Source of the DNA: Pegoplata infirma
Taxonomy: Eukaryota > Arthropoda > Insecta > Diptera > Anthomyiidae
Direction: 5' to 3'
Length of the DNA stretch: 64,000 nt
Assembly (NCBI GenBank): GCA_963921195.1
Contig: OY992540.1
Coordinates: 79,535,337-79,599,336 of the forward strand
Shown here piece after piece: positions 9,995-21,405 of this stretch; the stretch's first letter is position 1; the number at the start of each line of letters is the position of its first letter. A program made the translations under genes and the position numbers. The notes beneath the pieces were generated by a model. That model was not told the origin of the DNA. It saw nothing but the letters and a program-made list of their open reading frames with translations, and did no database searches.

Positions 9995-11917
9995 TTATAC
10001 CCTCCACTCTAGTGATAGAGGGTATATATAAGTTTGTCATTCCGATTGTAACACCTCGAAATATTGGTCTAGGACCCCATAAAGTATTCATGATCCTCGA
10101 TCGATTTTAAGACTATCTAGCGATGTCCGTCGGTCGTCTGTATGTCCGTCTGTCTGTTGAAAACACGCTAACTTTTGAAAGACTTTACGAAGGCTCCTGA
10201 AGTTTGCCATATATGTTGGGCATTTGCCTGGTCAGGTTGGTATTGCAATCCAGCGAAATCGGTCCAGTGGTTCAAAAATTATGAGCAAAAGACTGAATTT
10301 CGGCAAGGGTTTTTCGTGAATTTATGAGATAAAAAACACGCTAACTTTCGAAAGACAATTCTGAAGATGCTTAATTCCTTTTACCAATTTTTTTTTTTTT
10401 TTGGCTAATTTTTTTTTCACCCAAAAATTTTATTTTCCGCTGAAATTTTTTTACAAAAACTTTTTTTCAACTATTTTTTTCAAAATAAGTGTTTTGCAAT
10501 TATCTTTTTTACATAGTGGAAGGTACCCCATAAAGTATATATATTCATGATGCCCGATCAATTTTAAGACATTCTAGCAATTTCCGTCTGTCTGTCTGTC
10601 CGTGGAAAATGCTATCGCGGACAAAATATTGCACAGAGATGACTGAAATTTAACATATTTATTGGAAGTTCTACCGAGAAGTTTGGTATTGCATTTGAGC
10701 GATATCGGTTCAGCGGTTCAAAAGTTATGAACGAAAATGTAAGCACACCTCAAAAATTTCAGTACATCGTGGAACTATATTCAATTTGAGCTATCTGCTC
10801 TGTTGACGAAAATGAGTTTTTGATGGAAAAATGTTCGCGGCATAAGTGTCATCTATGGTATTAATTTCAGAAGAAAAAAAATATTTTAAGACTATTTTAC
10901 TGCAAAAATAGCATGAGCTATGTGAAACCTTGTTTTTTTATAAATAAAAATTTGAGCTATCTACAGTATAGTTTACTAGAGTAAACTTTTAAATTTAAAT
11001 TTTTTGATGTTATCACTTTTTAGACGGGTTTTCCAAAAATAAAAATAATGGCATAGTTTTTTTTTGGAAAATTTCAACTCCTTTCCGCGGTTAAAAACGC
11101 GGTTTTTGACCCTTATTTCGATGCGGAGCAAAAACGGTTAAACTTTTTGCATATTTTATTTACCCATTCGATTGTACAGCAAACACAAGTGCTATGACAT
11201 TTTTCGCAAGCTTCATGAAGGTTCCAAATAATAGCGATAAAGCGCGAAAAAATCGATGATTTAAAAAAAAAAAACTCAAAAGTATTTTTTTAACACCTGT
11301 AATGGAAGGGGTTAAAAAACTGAGATATATGGTACCAAAATCATATTTTTATCATAATCCGTTAAAAAGTTATAAAGCTTTAAAGTCTATATTTAATGAG
11401 CTATTTGCTTAGGTTGATTAATTTCAAATAAAAAAGGTTGAGCTATCTGCTGTAACTCAGCGAATAATACGAATTTTTACAAACAAAGTACATGTAAAAT
11501 TTAGTAGTAATTATTAATTAATATTGTAAAAGATCAAATGACAAAACATTTAAAAATACGCGAACGCGACGGTTTTTTGCTCTCCTGAAAAGTTATGTTT
11601 TTTTAGTTAGCTCAAATTGAATATAGTTTAACGACATTCAACATAACCTAGAAATACAAAATGCTTTAATTTGGCTTCTGGTTGACATATGTGAACATAA
11701 TTGAGCACCAAATGGTATTTAAACAAGTACGAACATATTTTTTGACAAAAAAAGAAAAAAATTGCGGATTTTTTTTTACCAAAATTTTTTTCGCGGAAAT
11801 TTTTTTTTTTCAAAAGTAATTTCCTTTTAAATAAAGTTTTTTGCAATAATCTTTTTGAAATTGTGGAGGGTATCACTACATTCGGCAAGGCCGAATTTAA
11901 CTTTTTTGCTTGTTATT
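9995..11917 (+). mobile_element. Helentron-like elements (subfamily 2), composite/interrupted
   Basis: The 5' end is TATACCCTCCACTCTAGTGATAGAGGGTATATA, with a (GTCY) tract at about 10125-10160. At about 10505 the 5' conserved block restarts (ACCCCATAAAGTATATATATTCATGAT, GTCTGTCTGTCTGTCCG), so at least two copies overlap or one was inserted in the other. The 3' end is GGAGGGTATCACTACATTCGGCAAGGCCGAATTTAAC. The GCAAGGCCGAAT hairpin distinguishes this subfamily from subfamily 1. The element is interrupted by a TIR element at 10773-11628. Confidence 0.7.
10773..11628. mobile_element. TIR element with 21-bp termini inside the Helentron-like copy
   Basis: The first bases, AACTATATTCAATTTGAGCT, recur as their exact reverse complement at 11608-11628 (about 21 bp perfect). 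The interior (for example GTTAAAAACGCGGTTTTTG, GAGCTATCTGC) is non-coding. The flanking sequence resumes subfamily-2 Helentron similarity on each side, supporting an insertion. The superfamily cannot be decided because no convincing target duplication is visible. Confidence 0.75.
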
Positions 11918-12214
11918 TTCTTAAATAATGGTCATAAAAAATGCGCTCAAAATAATAACTCGGTGAAATACTCTGTAAAAAAAATGGGAAAACAATTGGC
12001 AGAATTTAGTACAATACATTATCAGTGCTTTAGCTTATCGTAAAACACTAATATTTGAATATAATGATTAAAAATCAATACATTGTAAAATTAAATTATA
12101 TTTTTTATGTGAAACTCTTTTTTTCCGGCTAACGACATAGTCACAGCCGTATATTCTTTAAGATATTTTTATAACGTTTTTAAAAAAAACAAAGAAAATA
12201 CCAAATAAAGAATT

Positions 12215-12229
12215 ACTACTACTACTACT
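12215..12229 (+). repeat. (ACT)5 microsatellite
   Basis: Five perfect ACT units. Confidence 0.9.
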
Positions 12230-12329
12230 CTGTAAAAAACTGTTATCTCAATGCAACAGATATTTGTCAGAATTTCCAGTCAGAATATTTTGTTATTTTA
12301 CACATTTTCTTATTGTTGCTTCAAAATGT

Positions 12330-12582
12330 TTGGTAGCGCATTTGAGCGATATCAGTTCAGAGATTCAAAAGTTATCAACGAAAATGTAAGAACACCTCAA
12401 AAATTTAGGTACATCTACATAACCTCAAAATAAAAAAATACTTTAATTCAGCTGCTGGTTGACATATGTGAATAGAATTAGATACCAAAAGGTTTTTAAA
12501 CTAGTAAAAACATATATTTTAACCCTAACAATTTTTCTAGGATTTTTTTTCACCTACATTTTTTTTCCGAGGATTTTTTTAA
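12330..12582 (+). mobile_element. Helentron-like subfamily 2 fragment, left of the foldback insertion
   Basis: It shares GCATTTGAGCGATATC, AAAAGTTAT, AACGAAAATGTAAG, ACACCTCAAAAATTT and GCTGGTTGACATATGTGAA with 10690-10775 and 11675-11700. It continues at 13670 beyond the foldback element. Confidence 0.7.
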
Positions 12583-12597
12583 AATTATTTTATTATA

Positions 12598-13654
12598 TTT
12601 TAAGGATGTTTATTCTGGCTCGAGGTCATTATTTTCTTTACTAATTAAAACCATGATATTCTCATAGCATAATTTTCAAGAAAATAATTTTTTTGTTTTA
12701 AATTTATTTATGTTGGTCATTTTTGCAAGACTTAATCGACACGTGTTTCGGAATTTGTCAGATTCCATTGTCAAGATTATTTAGCAAAAATAGAAACCAT
12801 TTACTACAAAGTAGCAAACGAGTCTAATGACAAATCGTTTGTGCATAAACTAAAACATTAATACATATTCGACTCTATCCACAATGGGAATTAGAAAGAC
12901 GAAGAAATTGTACTATACTAGTAAGGCAACAATTCTCAATAACCAACAAAAATATTTAAAACATTTTTACATATCGCTCATTTACTTGTATAGTGTCATA
13001 ACTCAAAAAATGTGATTTTTGAGTTAATAATGCAGCATTTTTCGTTATATCATGCTTTATATTGTGTCAAAAAATATCTTTAAAACTCATCATTTGAGAA
13101 GAAAATACGTAATTATTACATTTTCTATGTACCGGCCATTTTCAATGAACAACCAGTTTCAATTGTAAACTTTAAACGCGTTTTCTGCAAAATGAAACAT
13201 TTTGAGTTATGACACTATACAAGTAAATGAGCGATATGATAGTCCATTGGACTACAACAATATGTTATTTGTTGTTGTGAGTGTAATAATACCACATTAG
13301 GGTTATTCATCACTATGGCGTGCAAATCATTGTGTTCAAATTCTGATTAATTTTTATTAAACAATAAAAATTGTTTTATTCGACCACACAAACGATTTGT
13401 CATTAGACTCGTTTGCTACTTTGTAGTAAATCGTTTCTATTTTAGCTAAATAATCTTGACAATGGAATCTGAAAAATTCCGAAACACGAGTCGATTAAGT
13501 CTTGCAAAAATGACCAACATAAATAAATTTAAAACAAAAAAATAATTTTTTTAGTAAAGAAAATAATGACCTCGAGCCAGAATAAATATCCTCAAAATAT
13601 AATATTTTAAAGGTCGAATAAAACAATTCTTATTGTTTAATAAAAATTAATCAG
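12598..13654. mobile_element. Foldback element with nested inverted repeats (copy 1)
   Basis: Outer arms of about 240 bases pair: GGATGTTTATTCTGGCTCGAGG and following at 12603-12843 against 13386-13593. Inside lies a second inverted pair, CATATCGCTCATTTACTTGT at about 12970 against ACAAGTAAATGAGCGATATG at about 13220. The right side also holds a complete short sub-element bounded by TTCTGATTAATTTTTATTAA at 13341 and its reverse complement ending at 13656. A 15-bp direct repeat, AATTATTTTATTATA, lies at 12583-12597 and 13655-13669 and behaves as a target duplication. No coding sequence is present. Confidence 0.75.
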
Positions 13655-13669
13655 AATTATTTTATTATA

Positions 13670-13885
13670 GTTAATTCCTTTTACCAAAATTAGTTCCTTT
13701 TACCATTTTTTAGCCCAAAAACTTTTTTGACAAACTTTTTTTTCAAAAAAAAAATTATTTCCGAGGAAATATTTTTTTACAAATTTCTTTTCAAAAGTTT
13801 GTTTTCAAATAAGTTTTTGCAATAATATTTTTACAAAGTGGAGGGTATCCATACATTCGGATAGGTCGAATTTACCTTTTTTGTG
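13670..13885 (+). mobile_element. Helentron-like subfamily 2 fragment, 3' end
   Basis: It ends GTGGAGGGTATCCATACATTCGGATAGGTCGAATTTACC, a decayed form of the subfamily-2 hairpin terminus seen at 11864-11917. It continues the fragment 12330-12582. Confidence 0.7.
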
Positions 13886-14448
13886 TTCATTCAAGATTTG
13901 CTCTAGGACCACAAATTTGTTGAACCGTGTAATCACATAGAAACATACTGAGATTCTGGGAAACTTTTCCCATAGAATAAGGACTTCCTAACTTTAAGTT
14001 TTTTTAAATTTCGAAAATTCTTTTAACTTTTTATTTTGCCAAAAAAATCCGGTGCGTTTAAAAACTTTATTTAAAAAATTTAGCAGCAATTTATATTCAA
14101 ATTTACTCTTAATGATCTTAATGTAAAATAAATAATATTTAATTAAAATTCTTTATTTCAAACGAAAAAAAAATATATAATTTTCGTTATAATTATTTTT
14201 TATTTTGTATAATTTTATACAGAAAGAGAAGAATACCAGCAATAATTTACAATACAACATGCTGTGCTGGGCGTCTGTTTACAGAAGCGGAACCGTTCTG
14301 CTATCTTTGTTTGATGTACTCACTCATTTTATAGTGTAGTAAAGTACTTCTTGGGTTTCTTTATAACATTTGGTTGGTAATCTTAAGCAAAGATGAAAGA
14401 ATATTTTACATTTTTACTACATAGTTTTTGGCGGGTCTGTAAAATTAA
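13886..14448. other. Non-coding sequence, nothing recognised
   Basis: A short, somewhat less AT-rich segment (14220-14340) has no frame or repeat partner that I can see. Confidence 0.5.
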
Positions 14449-14948
14449 CCCAGCAAAAAAAGTGGGGAAAAAGAAAAATTTTGAAATCAAATTAGGAAAA
14501 ATAGCTGCAAATAAATTTTGGAAGCATTAAAACTGGAGGTACCGATCTGCCGCTTATTATGAATGTTCTTTTAAACATATTTTTGTATATTTTTCTGCCG
14601 ATTTTGGGAGATTGAAATTCATTTTTGCAGATTTTTTTTTTTTTTTGTTTTAGAAACAATGAATTTAACATTTTAATTTTATGTTAGAAGTACCGCTTCC
14701 AATTTCGCCACTAATCAACGGGTAAGTAATAAATTTATGTAAAAACTAAATATTCTTGCTTCCAAATTCACTACTTGTCACCAGAAACGTAATATTTCAA
14801 ATGTTTTTAGTTTTTGGGGGAAAAAATGATAAATTAAGCAGATTTTTTTTTTTTAATTTTATAGCGAAATCAAAATTAAAAGCGTGATAATCCTACCAAG
14901 ACTGGATTGATTATTTGTGTAAAATATGCTCTTTTCTTTCTTGCTGGG
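14449..14948. mobile_element. CCCAGC-ended MITE, 500 bp
   Basis: It begins CCCAGCAAAAAAAGTGG and ends CTTTCTTGCTGGG, the same terminal inverted repeat type as 7206-9663, 7791-9289 and 29363-29823. The interior is AT-rich and non-coding. A clear target duplication was not found. Confidence 0.65.
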
Positions 14949-15399
14949 AAATTGCAATACTGTATGTTTTCTTCTTGTGAAGTATAAATATTTTTTATTC
15001 CATTATTCTGGTCATTTCCGTTCAAAAAGTTTTGTCGCCCGTTTCAAGTTCATTCGTGAGAAAATTATATTTTTACTAGTTTAAAGATTTTTTAACTACA
15101 CTTTTTTTCCTTGCCCTCTGCTTTTTTTTCTTTATATGTCATCGACTTTGAAGTTCTTTTCACAGATTATGGCATAAAAAAGTATATTTTCATTGTATGC
15201 CATAGTTTTTTTTATAATAATAATTATTTTGTTGTATGAAAATATATAGTAGGTAGTATAATAAAATATAACCTTTATTTAACTATAATTAAGTTTAAAA
15301 TTATAATAATTTGTTTTAACCTCTTTTTAACATGCAAATATTACAAACAAAGAAAATTTTAAAGAAATAAGATGAAGATTTTCATACAAAGTAGTCTGA
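14949..15399. other. AT-rich non-coding sequence
   Basis: No frame, repeat boundary or RNA gene could be supported. Confidence 0.5.
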
Positions 15400-15825
15400 T
15401 AATTTTTGTAAAAAAATTTCTCCGACTTTTACTACACAAAAAAAGTTTCAGAATCTGAAAATTTTTCTATACAAAAAATGTTTCAGAGTCTGAGAATTTT
15501 TCTGTAAAAAAAATGTCTCAGAATTTGAGAATTTTTCAGTACAAAAATTCTTTCAGAATCTGAGAATATTTCTACAAAAAAAATGTCTCAGAATTTGAGA
15601 ATTTTTCTGTAGGAAAAATGTCTCAGAATCTAAGACAATTTTCTCAGAATCTGATAATTTTTGTATGGAGCAAATATATCGAAATCTGAAAATTTTTTTA
15701 TATAAAAATTGTATTAGAATCTTAGAATGTTTCTATTCAAAAAATGTCACAGAATATGAGATATTTTTACACAAAAAATGTTTAAGAATCTTATAATCTT
15801 TCTAAACTAAAAATGTCTGAGAGTT
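15400..15825 (+). repeat. Satellite family A (~36 bp units), left part
   Basis: Degenerate tandem units alternate a 13-bp dyad CTCAGAATCTGAG with a second dyad-like module TTTTTCTATAC/G-GAAAAA. The period is near 36 bases. It is the same array as 16668-19062, split by the Helentron-like copy. Confidence 0.85.
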
Positions 15826-16665
15826 TTTATACCCCACACCACTCTGTGGTACAGGGTATAATGAGTTTGTGCTGATGTTTGTAACTACCCGAAATATTGT
15901 TCCTAGACCTACCTTCAAGTATACCGATCGACTCGGAATGACTTTTTGAGTCGATTTAGCGATGTCCGTCCGTCTTTCCGTCCGTCCGTCCGTCTGTCCA
16001 TCTATCGGTTTAAGCACGATACAGGTCGCAATTTTCAATCAATTGACTTGAAATTTGAATCTTAAGCATCTTTTGGCCCAAGGACGAAGGCTATTGAAAT
16101 TGGAGAAAATCGGTCCATGTTAAGACCTAGCCCCCATACAAACGCCCCCTTTGGATTCGGCTAAAATGACTCTAATAACCGTATATTAATAGATATCGCT
16201 TTGAAATTTAGCAGGTAATCAAATTTTGTATGTACAAATCATCGTTCCAAATTTCAATGGAATCGGGTCAGCCCTTCTGGTAGCCACCATACAAACCACC
16301 CTCGCAATATTCACATAATTTCCTCAAAATTCATAAAAATGGAAATATTTGATCAAAATTTTATTTTTAGGTGTTAAACATGTACTTTAGCAACCTAATC
16401 AAATCGGAATATAATTGGACCATTTTTGGACTTAGTCCCACATATAAAAATTTCGACCGATATTCAGTTAAATCGGTCTATTGACAAAAAAAATATACCA
16501 ATACCACTAAAATTTGATCTGTGTGTGTTTTCTACACTAAATAAAAATCTAACAAAAGACAGATCCAATCGGTCCATGTTTAGACTTGGGACCCATTTTC
16601 TGGAAAACACTAGTGTAGGGTATCATATGGTCGATGTTGACCGACTATAACTTTCTTACTTGTTT
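15826..16665 (+). mobile_element. Helentron-like element (subfamily 3) inserted in satellite A
   Basis: It begins TTATACCCCACACCACTCTGTGGTACAGGGTATAATG and has a long GTCCGTCCGTCTTTCCGTCC tract at about 15963-16003. It ends GTGTAGGGTATCATATGGTCGATGTTGACCGACTATAACTTTCTTACTTG. The layout (subterminal CCCCACACCAC / GTGTAGGG, GTCY tract, 3' hairpin GGTCGATGTTGACC, final CTTGTTTT) parallels the other two subfamilies although the sequence differs. Satellite A units abut both sides. Confidence 0.75.
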
Positions 16666-16667
16666 TA

Positions 16668-19062
16668 TAATTAAAAATGTCTCAGAATCTGAGAATATTT
16701 TTAGAGAAAATAATATGAGACTTTTTCTTTAGAAAAGATATTTCAGAATCTGATCATTTTTGTGCAGAAAAATGTCCCAGAATCTGATAATTTTTCTGTA
16801 CAAAAAATGTCTTAGAATCTATGAATTTTTTATTCAAAAAATGTCTCAGAATCTGAAAATTTTGTCTAGATAAAAATTTGTCAGAAACTATTGATTGTTC
16901 TATAGGAAAAAGTCTCAGAATCTGAAAATTTTTTATAGGAAAATTGACTCAAAATCTGATATTTTTTCTATACATAAAATCTTTTAGATTCTTCGAATTT
17001 TCTGTACAAAAAATCTTTTAAAATTTTAGAATTTTTCTATACAAAAAATGTCTCAGAATATGAAATTTTTTCTATAAGATTTTTTATACAAAAAATTTCT
17101 CAGAATCAAGAAATTTTTTAAACAAAAAAACTTAAGAATCTGAGAATTTTTCTTTAAAAAACTCTTTTAGAGTCTTAGGAATTTTTATGCCAAAAATGTC
17201 TCAGCATTCGAGAATTTTTCTGTACAAAAAATGTGTCATAATCTGAGAATTTTCTTTACAAATATGTGTCAGAATCAGAGAATTTTTCTAATTTATCTCA
17301 GAATCTGAAAATTTTTCCATACAAAAAATTTTTATAGGAAAATTGTCTCGGAATCTGAAATTTTTTCAATATAAAAAATATTTCAGCATCCGAGATTTTT
17401 TCTATAGGAAAAATGTCTCAGAATATGAGAATTTTTCTATAATCAAAATATCTCGGAATCTGAAAATTGTGTCTGAGAATTTTTCTACAGGAAAATGTCT
17501 CAGAGTCTGAAAATATTTCTGTAGCAAAATGTCTTAGAATCTAAGAAATTTTCGTAGAACAAATCTCTCTGAGAATTTTTCTATAGGAAAACTATCTCAA
17601 AATCTGCGAAATTTTTCTATAGGATAAATATCTCAGAGTCTGAGAATTTTTCTGTAGAAAAAATATCTTAGAATTTTTCTATAGGAAAAATATTTCAGAA
17701 ACTGATCATTTTTGCTATGCAAAAAATGTCTCAGTATTTGAAAAAATTTTTGTACAAACAGTATCCAGAAATTTGAGAATTTTTCTATACGAAAAATGTC
17801 TCAGAATCTGAGAACTCTTCTTAAGGAAAAATGTCTGATAATCTGAGCATTTTTCTATAGGAAAATGTCAAATCTGAGAATTTTTCTATAAGAAAGATAT
17901 CTCAGAATCTGAGAATTTTTCTATAAGAAAGATATCTCAGAATCTGAGAATTTTTCTATAAGAAAAATATCTCAGAATCTGAGAATTTTTCTATAGGAAA
18001 AAATTTCTTAGAATCTGAGAATTTTTCTGTAAGAAAATTTCTGTAAGAAAAATGTTTCAAAATCTCAGAATTTTTCAATAAGAAAAATGTTTCTATAAGA
18101 AAAACTGCTCAGAATCTGACAATTTTCTATAAGAAAAATGTTTCAAAATCTGAGAATTTTTCTGTAGGAAAGATTTCTCTGAATCTGAAAATTTTTCTAT
18201 AAGAGAAATATCTCAGAAAATGAGAATTTTTCTACACAATAACTTTCTCAGAATTCGAGAATTTTTCTGTAAGTAAAATATCTCAGAATTTGAGAATTTT
18301 TCTATACAAAAAATTTCTCAGAATCTGAGAACTTTTCAATACAAAGAATGTCTCAGAATCTGAGAAATTTTCTACACAAAAAATGTCTCAGAATCTAAAA
18401 ATTTTAATATAAAAAAATCGCAGAATCCGAGAATTTTCTATACAAAAAATGTTTCAGAATCTGCGAAATTTTCTATAAAAAAATATCTCAGTATCTGAGA
18501 ATTTTTCTTGACAAAAAATTTCTCAGAATCTGAGAATTTTTTCACAGAAAAAATCTTTGAAAATCTCAAAATTTTTCAATAGGAAAAATGTCCCAGAATC
18601 TGAGAACTTTTTTTTATAGGAAAAATGTATCAGGAACTGATGTATAGAAAAAATATTTTAGAATCTGAGAATTTTTCTATAGAAAAAATATTTTAGAATC
18701 TGAGAATTTTTCTGTAGGAGAAATGTCTCAGAATCTGATAATTTTTCTATTGGAAAAATGTCTCAAAATCTGATAATTTTTCTATAAGAAAAACGTCTAA
18801 AAATCTGAGAATTTTTCTATAAGAAAAACGTTTCAGAATTTGAAAATTTTTCTATAAGAAAAATATCTCAAAATCTGGGAATTTTCCTTTATGAAAAATG
18901 TCTCAAAATCTGCGAATTTTTCTATTGAAAAATGTCTCAAATCTGAGAGTATTTCTTTGGGAAAAATGTCTCAAAATCTGAGAATTTTTCTATAAAAAAA
19001 ATGTTTCAGATCCTGAAAATTTTTCTATAGGAAAAAAAATCTCAGAACTATTCTTAACAAAA
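16668..19062 (+). repeat. Satellite family A (~36 bp units), main array
   Basis: About 65 degenerate units, best preserved at 17870-18010 where three consecutive units are nearly identical. Consensus modules are CTCAGAATCTGAGAA and TTTTTCTATA(A/G)GAAAAAT. Unit length and spelling vary more than in the 51.2-kb array, so this array looks older. It is not coding; indels break every frame. Confidence 0.85.
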
Positions 19063-19501
19063 AAATTCTCAAAATTTAAAATACACTTTGCATTTGCATT
19101 AAAAAAAAATAATTAAAAAAGAAATTCTCATTACCTTCTTAAATTGTTGCTAACTACTTAAGCTGGAGGAGTTGGTGTTATTTCTTCTGCTGACGTTTGA
19201 AAATATTATTGCAACAATGAAACCATAACTTTAACGTTAAAATGGCAAATGTCGTCGTCATTGCTTAAATGAGAAATTACAAATTTGTAAAACGCATAAA
19301 TAATTAAATTAGCCACCGCAGGCAAATTACTTTGCTAAACTGACTAGATGAATGACGGAATGAATGAATGTGGAGACGGACAGTTAGGGGAATGGTCAGA
19401 GTGCTTACACAGTAAAGGCATGCAATAATGCTTATACAATAGAGTGGGCTGATGATGAAGAATTGGGTAATTTAAAAATTTGTCAGTGGAAACTAGTGAA
19501 A
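19063..19501. other. Non-repetitive non-coding spacer
   Basis: A relatively complex sequence (19140-19470) of higher GC content than its surroundings. No open frame, splice-like structure or RNA gene that I can recognise. It is a candidate for single-copy DNA. Confidence 0.45.
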
Positions 19502-19711
19502 TAGTTTAATTCGGGCTTGCCGAGTGAATTGATACCCTTCACAATGTAAAAAAGATTTTTGGTAAAAAGAAAATTTAAAAAAATTGGTGAAAAAAAAAAT
19601 TTCGTCGAAAAAAATTTTTCGCGAAAAAAATTTTGAATTAAAAAAAATTTGTAATTCAAAAAATTTCGCGAAATTTTTTCCTGTTATGTTTTAACTTGTT
19701 TAAATATGAAA
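19502..19711 (-). mobile_element. Helentron-like subfamily 2 fragment interrupted by a Helitron
   Basis: It reads on the minus strand as a subfamily-2 3' end: GCTTGCCGAGT and GATACCCTTCACAATG lie near 19511-19550, with A-rich AAAAATTTTTCGCGAAAAA runs as in 39760-39860. It stops at TTGTTTAAATATGAAA, where the Helitron begins. Confidence 0.6.
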
Positions 19712-21200
19712 TCTATATAAATAAAAATCAATTGTCGTTCGTTGGTAACAGCATCAGTTGAGAACGGCTGGACCGATTTGGACAATTTTTTTTTGAAATG
19801 TTCGTCATAGTCCAACTTAGGTTTTTACGTAAAGAAAAATTGACCACGCCCACTTTTACGCCCACTTTTTTCTATTTATCTAAAATCGGAAAACGGCTGC
19901 ACCGATTTGCGTAATTTTTTATTTAAATGTACGTAGTAACCCAATTTAAGTTTTTACTGAAAGAAAAATCGACCACGCCCACTTCTACGCCCACTTTTTC
20001 AATTTATCGAAAATCTAAGAATGGCTGGAGCGATTTGACTAAATTTTTTTTAAATCAATTTTCATCATATTCCAACTTTGGTTTTTACGAAAAAAGAAAG
20101 TGACAACCCCCACTTTTTCTAATTGTTGTTGAATATCATAATTCAACTAAGGATAGTAAAATTTACCACGCCCACCTTTTTCTATGTATCGAAAGAACTA
20201 TAACGGCTAGACCGATTTGGTTATAGTCCGCAAAAGATTTTAAAGGACAGAAAAATTGTCTACGCCTACTTTAACGTTAACTTTTTCGGATATATAAATT
20301 TAAAATCTTGGAATGGCTGTATCAATTTGTCTAATTTTGTTTTTACTGTTCGTCATAGTACAACTAAGGTTTTTCGGAAAGAACAATTTTCCATTTCTAC
20401 GCCCATTTTTGAATGGAATACGATTTTTACGGTAAGAAAAGTTGTCCACCCACTTTTTTCTTCGATATATATTAAAAAAAATAAAGACTTATAAAATATA
20501 AAAAAAACTCAAATGTAGTTCGTTGGTAATCGCAACACTTGGAACGCCTGGATCAATTTGGCTATTTTTTGTTTGTTTTAAATGCTCGAAATAGTCCTTA
20601 TAATTGTTAAGAAAGAAAAATTGTCCTCTCCCACTTTTTTCGATATATCTTAAATTAATTTTTACTCTAATTTGATCTTTAAAATAAAAATATTTTTTAA
20701 TAGATTCAGCTTAAACTTGGTACAAATGGTTTTAAAACCTTGGGTATTGTTAACATATGTACAAGTTTAACTTACCACACAAATGTTAACGCCCACTTTT
20801 GTCTAAATAAGTCGACTTCTAATGACCGGACCGATTTTTTTATGTTAATTATAGTTCTAATTAAGTTTTTAAGGCATAAAGGAGAAAAGTGTTTCGGAAA
20901 AGTGGAAAATTCGGGAAAACTATAAAGGTTTGTTTGTACTTACGACAATTGCTCACGATAAGAACGAAGGATATGCGTAATTTTTTTTCTGTGGTTCATA
21001 ATGACACTAAAGAAGTTTTAAATTTGTACCGTTCGCAAAGTCGAAGACATGATATTTTTTTTTAATTCCTAAAACCACGCCCAAAAATTTTTCTACGTCA
21101 AGAAATTTATTATATTTTTTTCAGCGCTGTATATTTGAAGCGAGACAAAATATAACACTGATCTTATATTTGGGCCAGCAACGCGGACCGGGCCAGCTAG
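19712..21200 (+). mobile_element. Non-autonomous Helitron with internal degenerate repeats
   Basis: It starts TCTATATAAATAAAAATCAA and ends GGACCGGGCCAGCTAG, lying between A (19711) and T (21201). These are the canonical Helitron TC...CTAG ends and A|T target, with no target duplication. A GC-rich subterminal segment (GGGCCAGCAACGCGGACCGG) precedes the end. The body consists of about seven degenerate tandem modules of roughly 100-150 bases, recognisable by GGCTGGACCGATTTG, CGTCATAGTCCAACT and GACCACGCCCACTTTTACG. No RepHel protein is encoded. Confidence 0.8.
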
Positions 21201-21229
21201 TTATAAGTAAAAATATTGCGTTTTTAAAA

Positions 21230-21405
21230 GGTTGGTTTAGTTCGTGTCGGAACTTTTTTTCCCCTGATCCGATTTCGCACCTACGAACTTAACCACATAA
21301 GACTTATCCGTTTTAAGCTTCAGGTTTCTTTCTTCTCTCTTGATTTGAATAGCATTGTGTCCTCCATAGACAGCTACAAATATCTAAGATTCGATCAGTG
21401 ATCAA
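21230..21405 (-). mobile_element. Helentron-like subfamily 1 copy, part 1 (interrupted)
   Basis: On the minus strand it resembles the mid-region of the subfamily-1 copies (TGGGCAAAATCGG block, AAAAGAGCTAGA region) but is strongly diverged. It is followed at 21398-21405 by the conserved GATCAGTGATCAAT site into which the hAT-type MITE went. It resumes at 21938. Confidence 0.55.

Noticed and set aside
15802..16038. 78-codon frame containing DGQTDGRTERRTD
   Set aside because: Minus-strand translation of the GTCC/GTCT tract in the subfamily-3 Helentron-like element.
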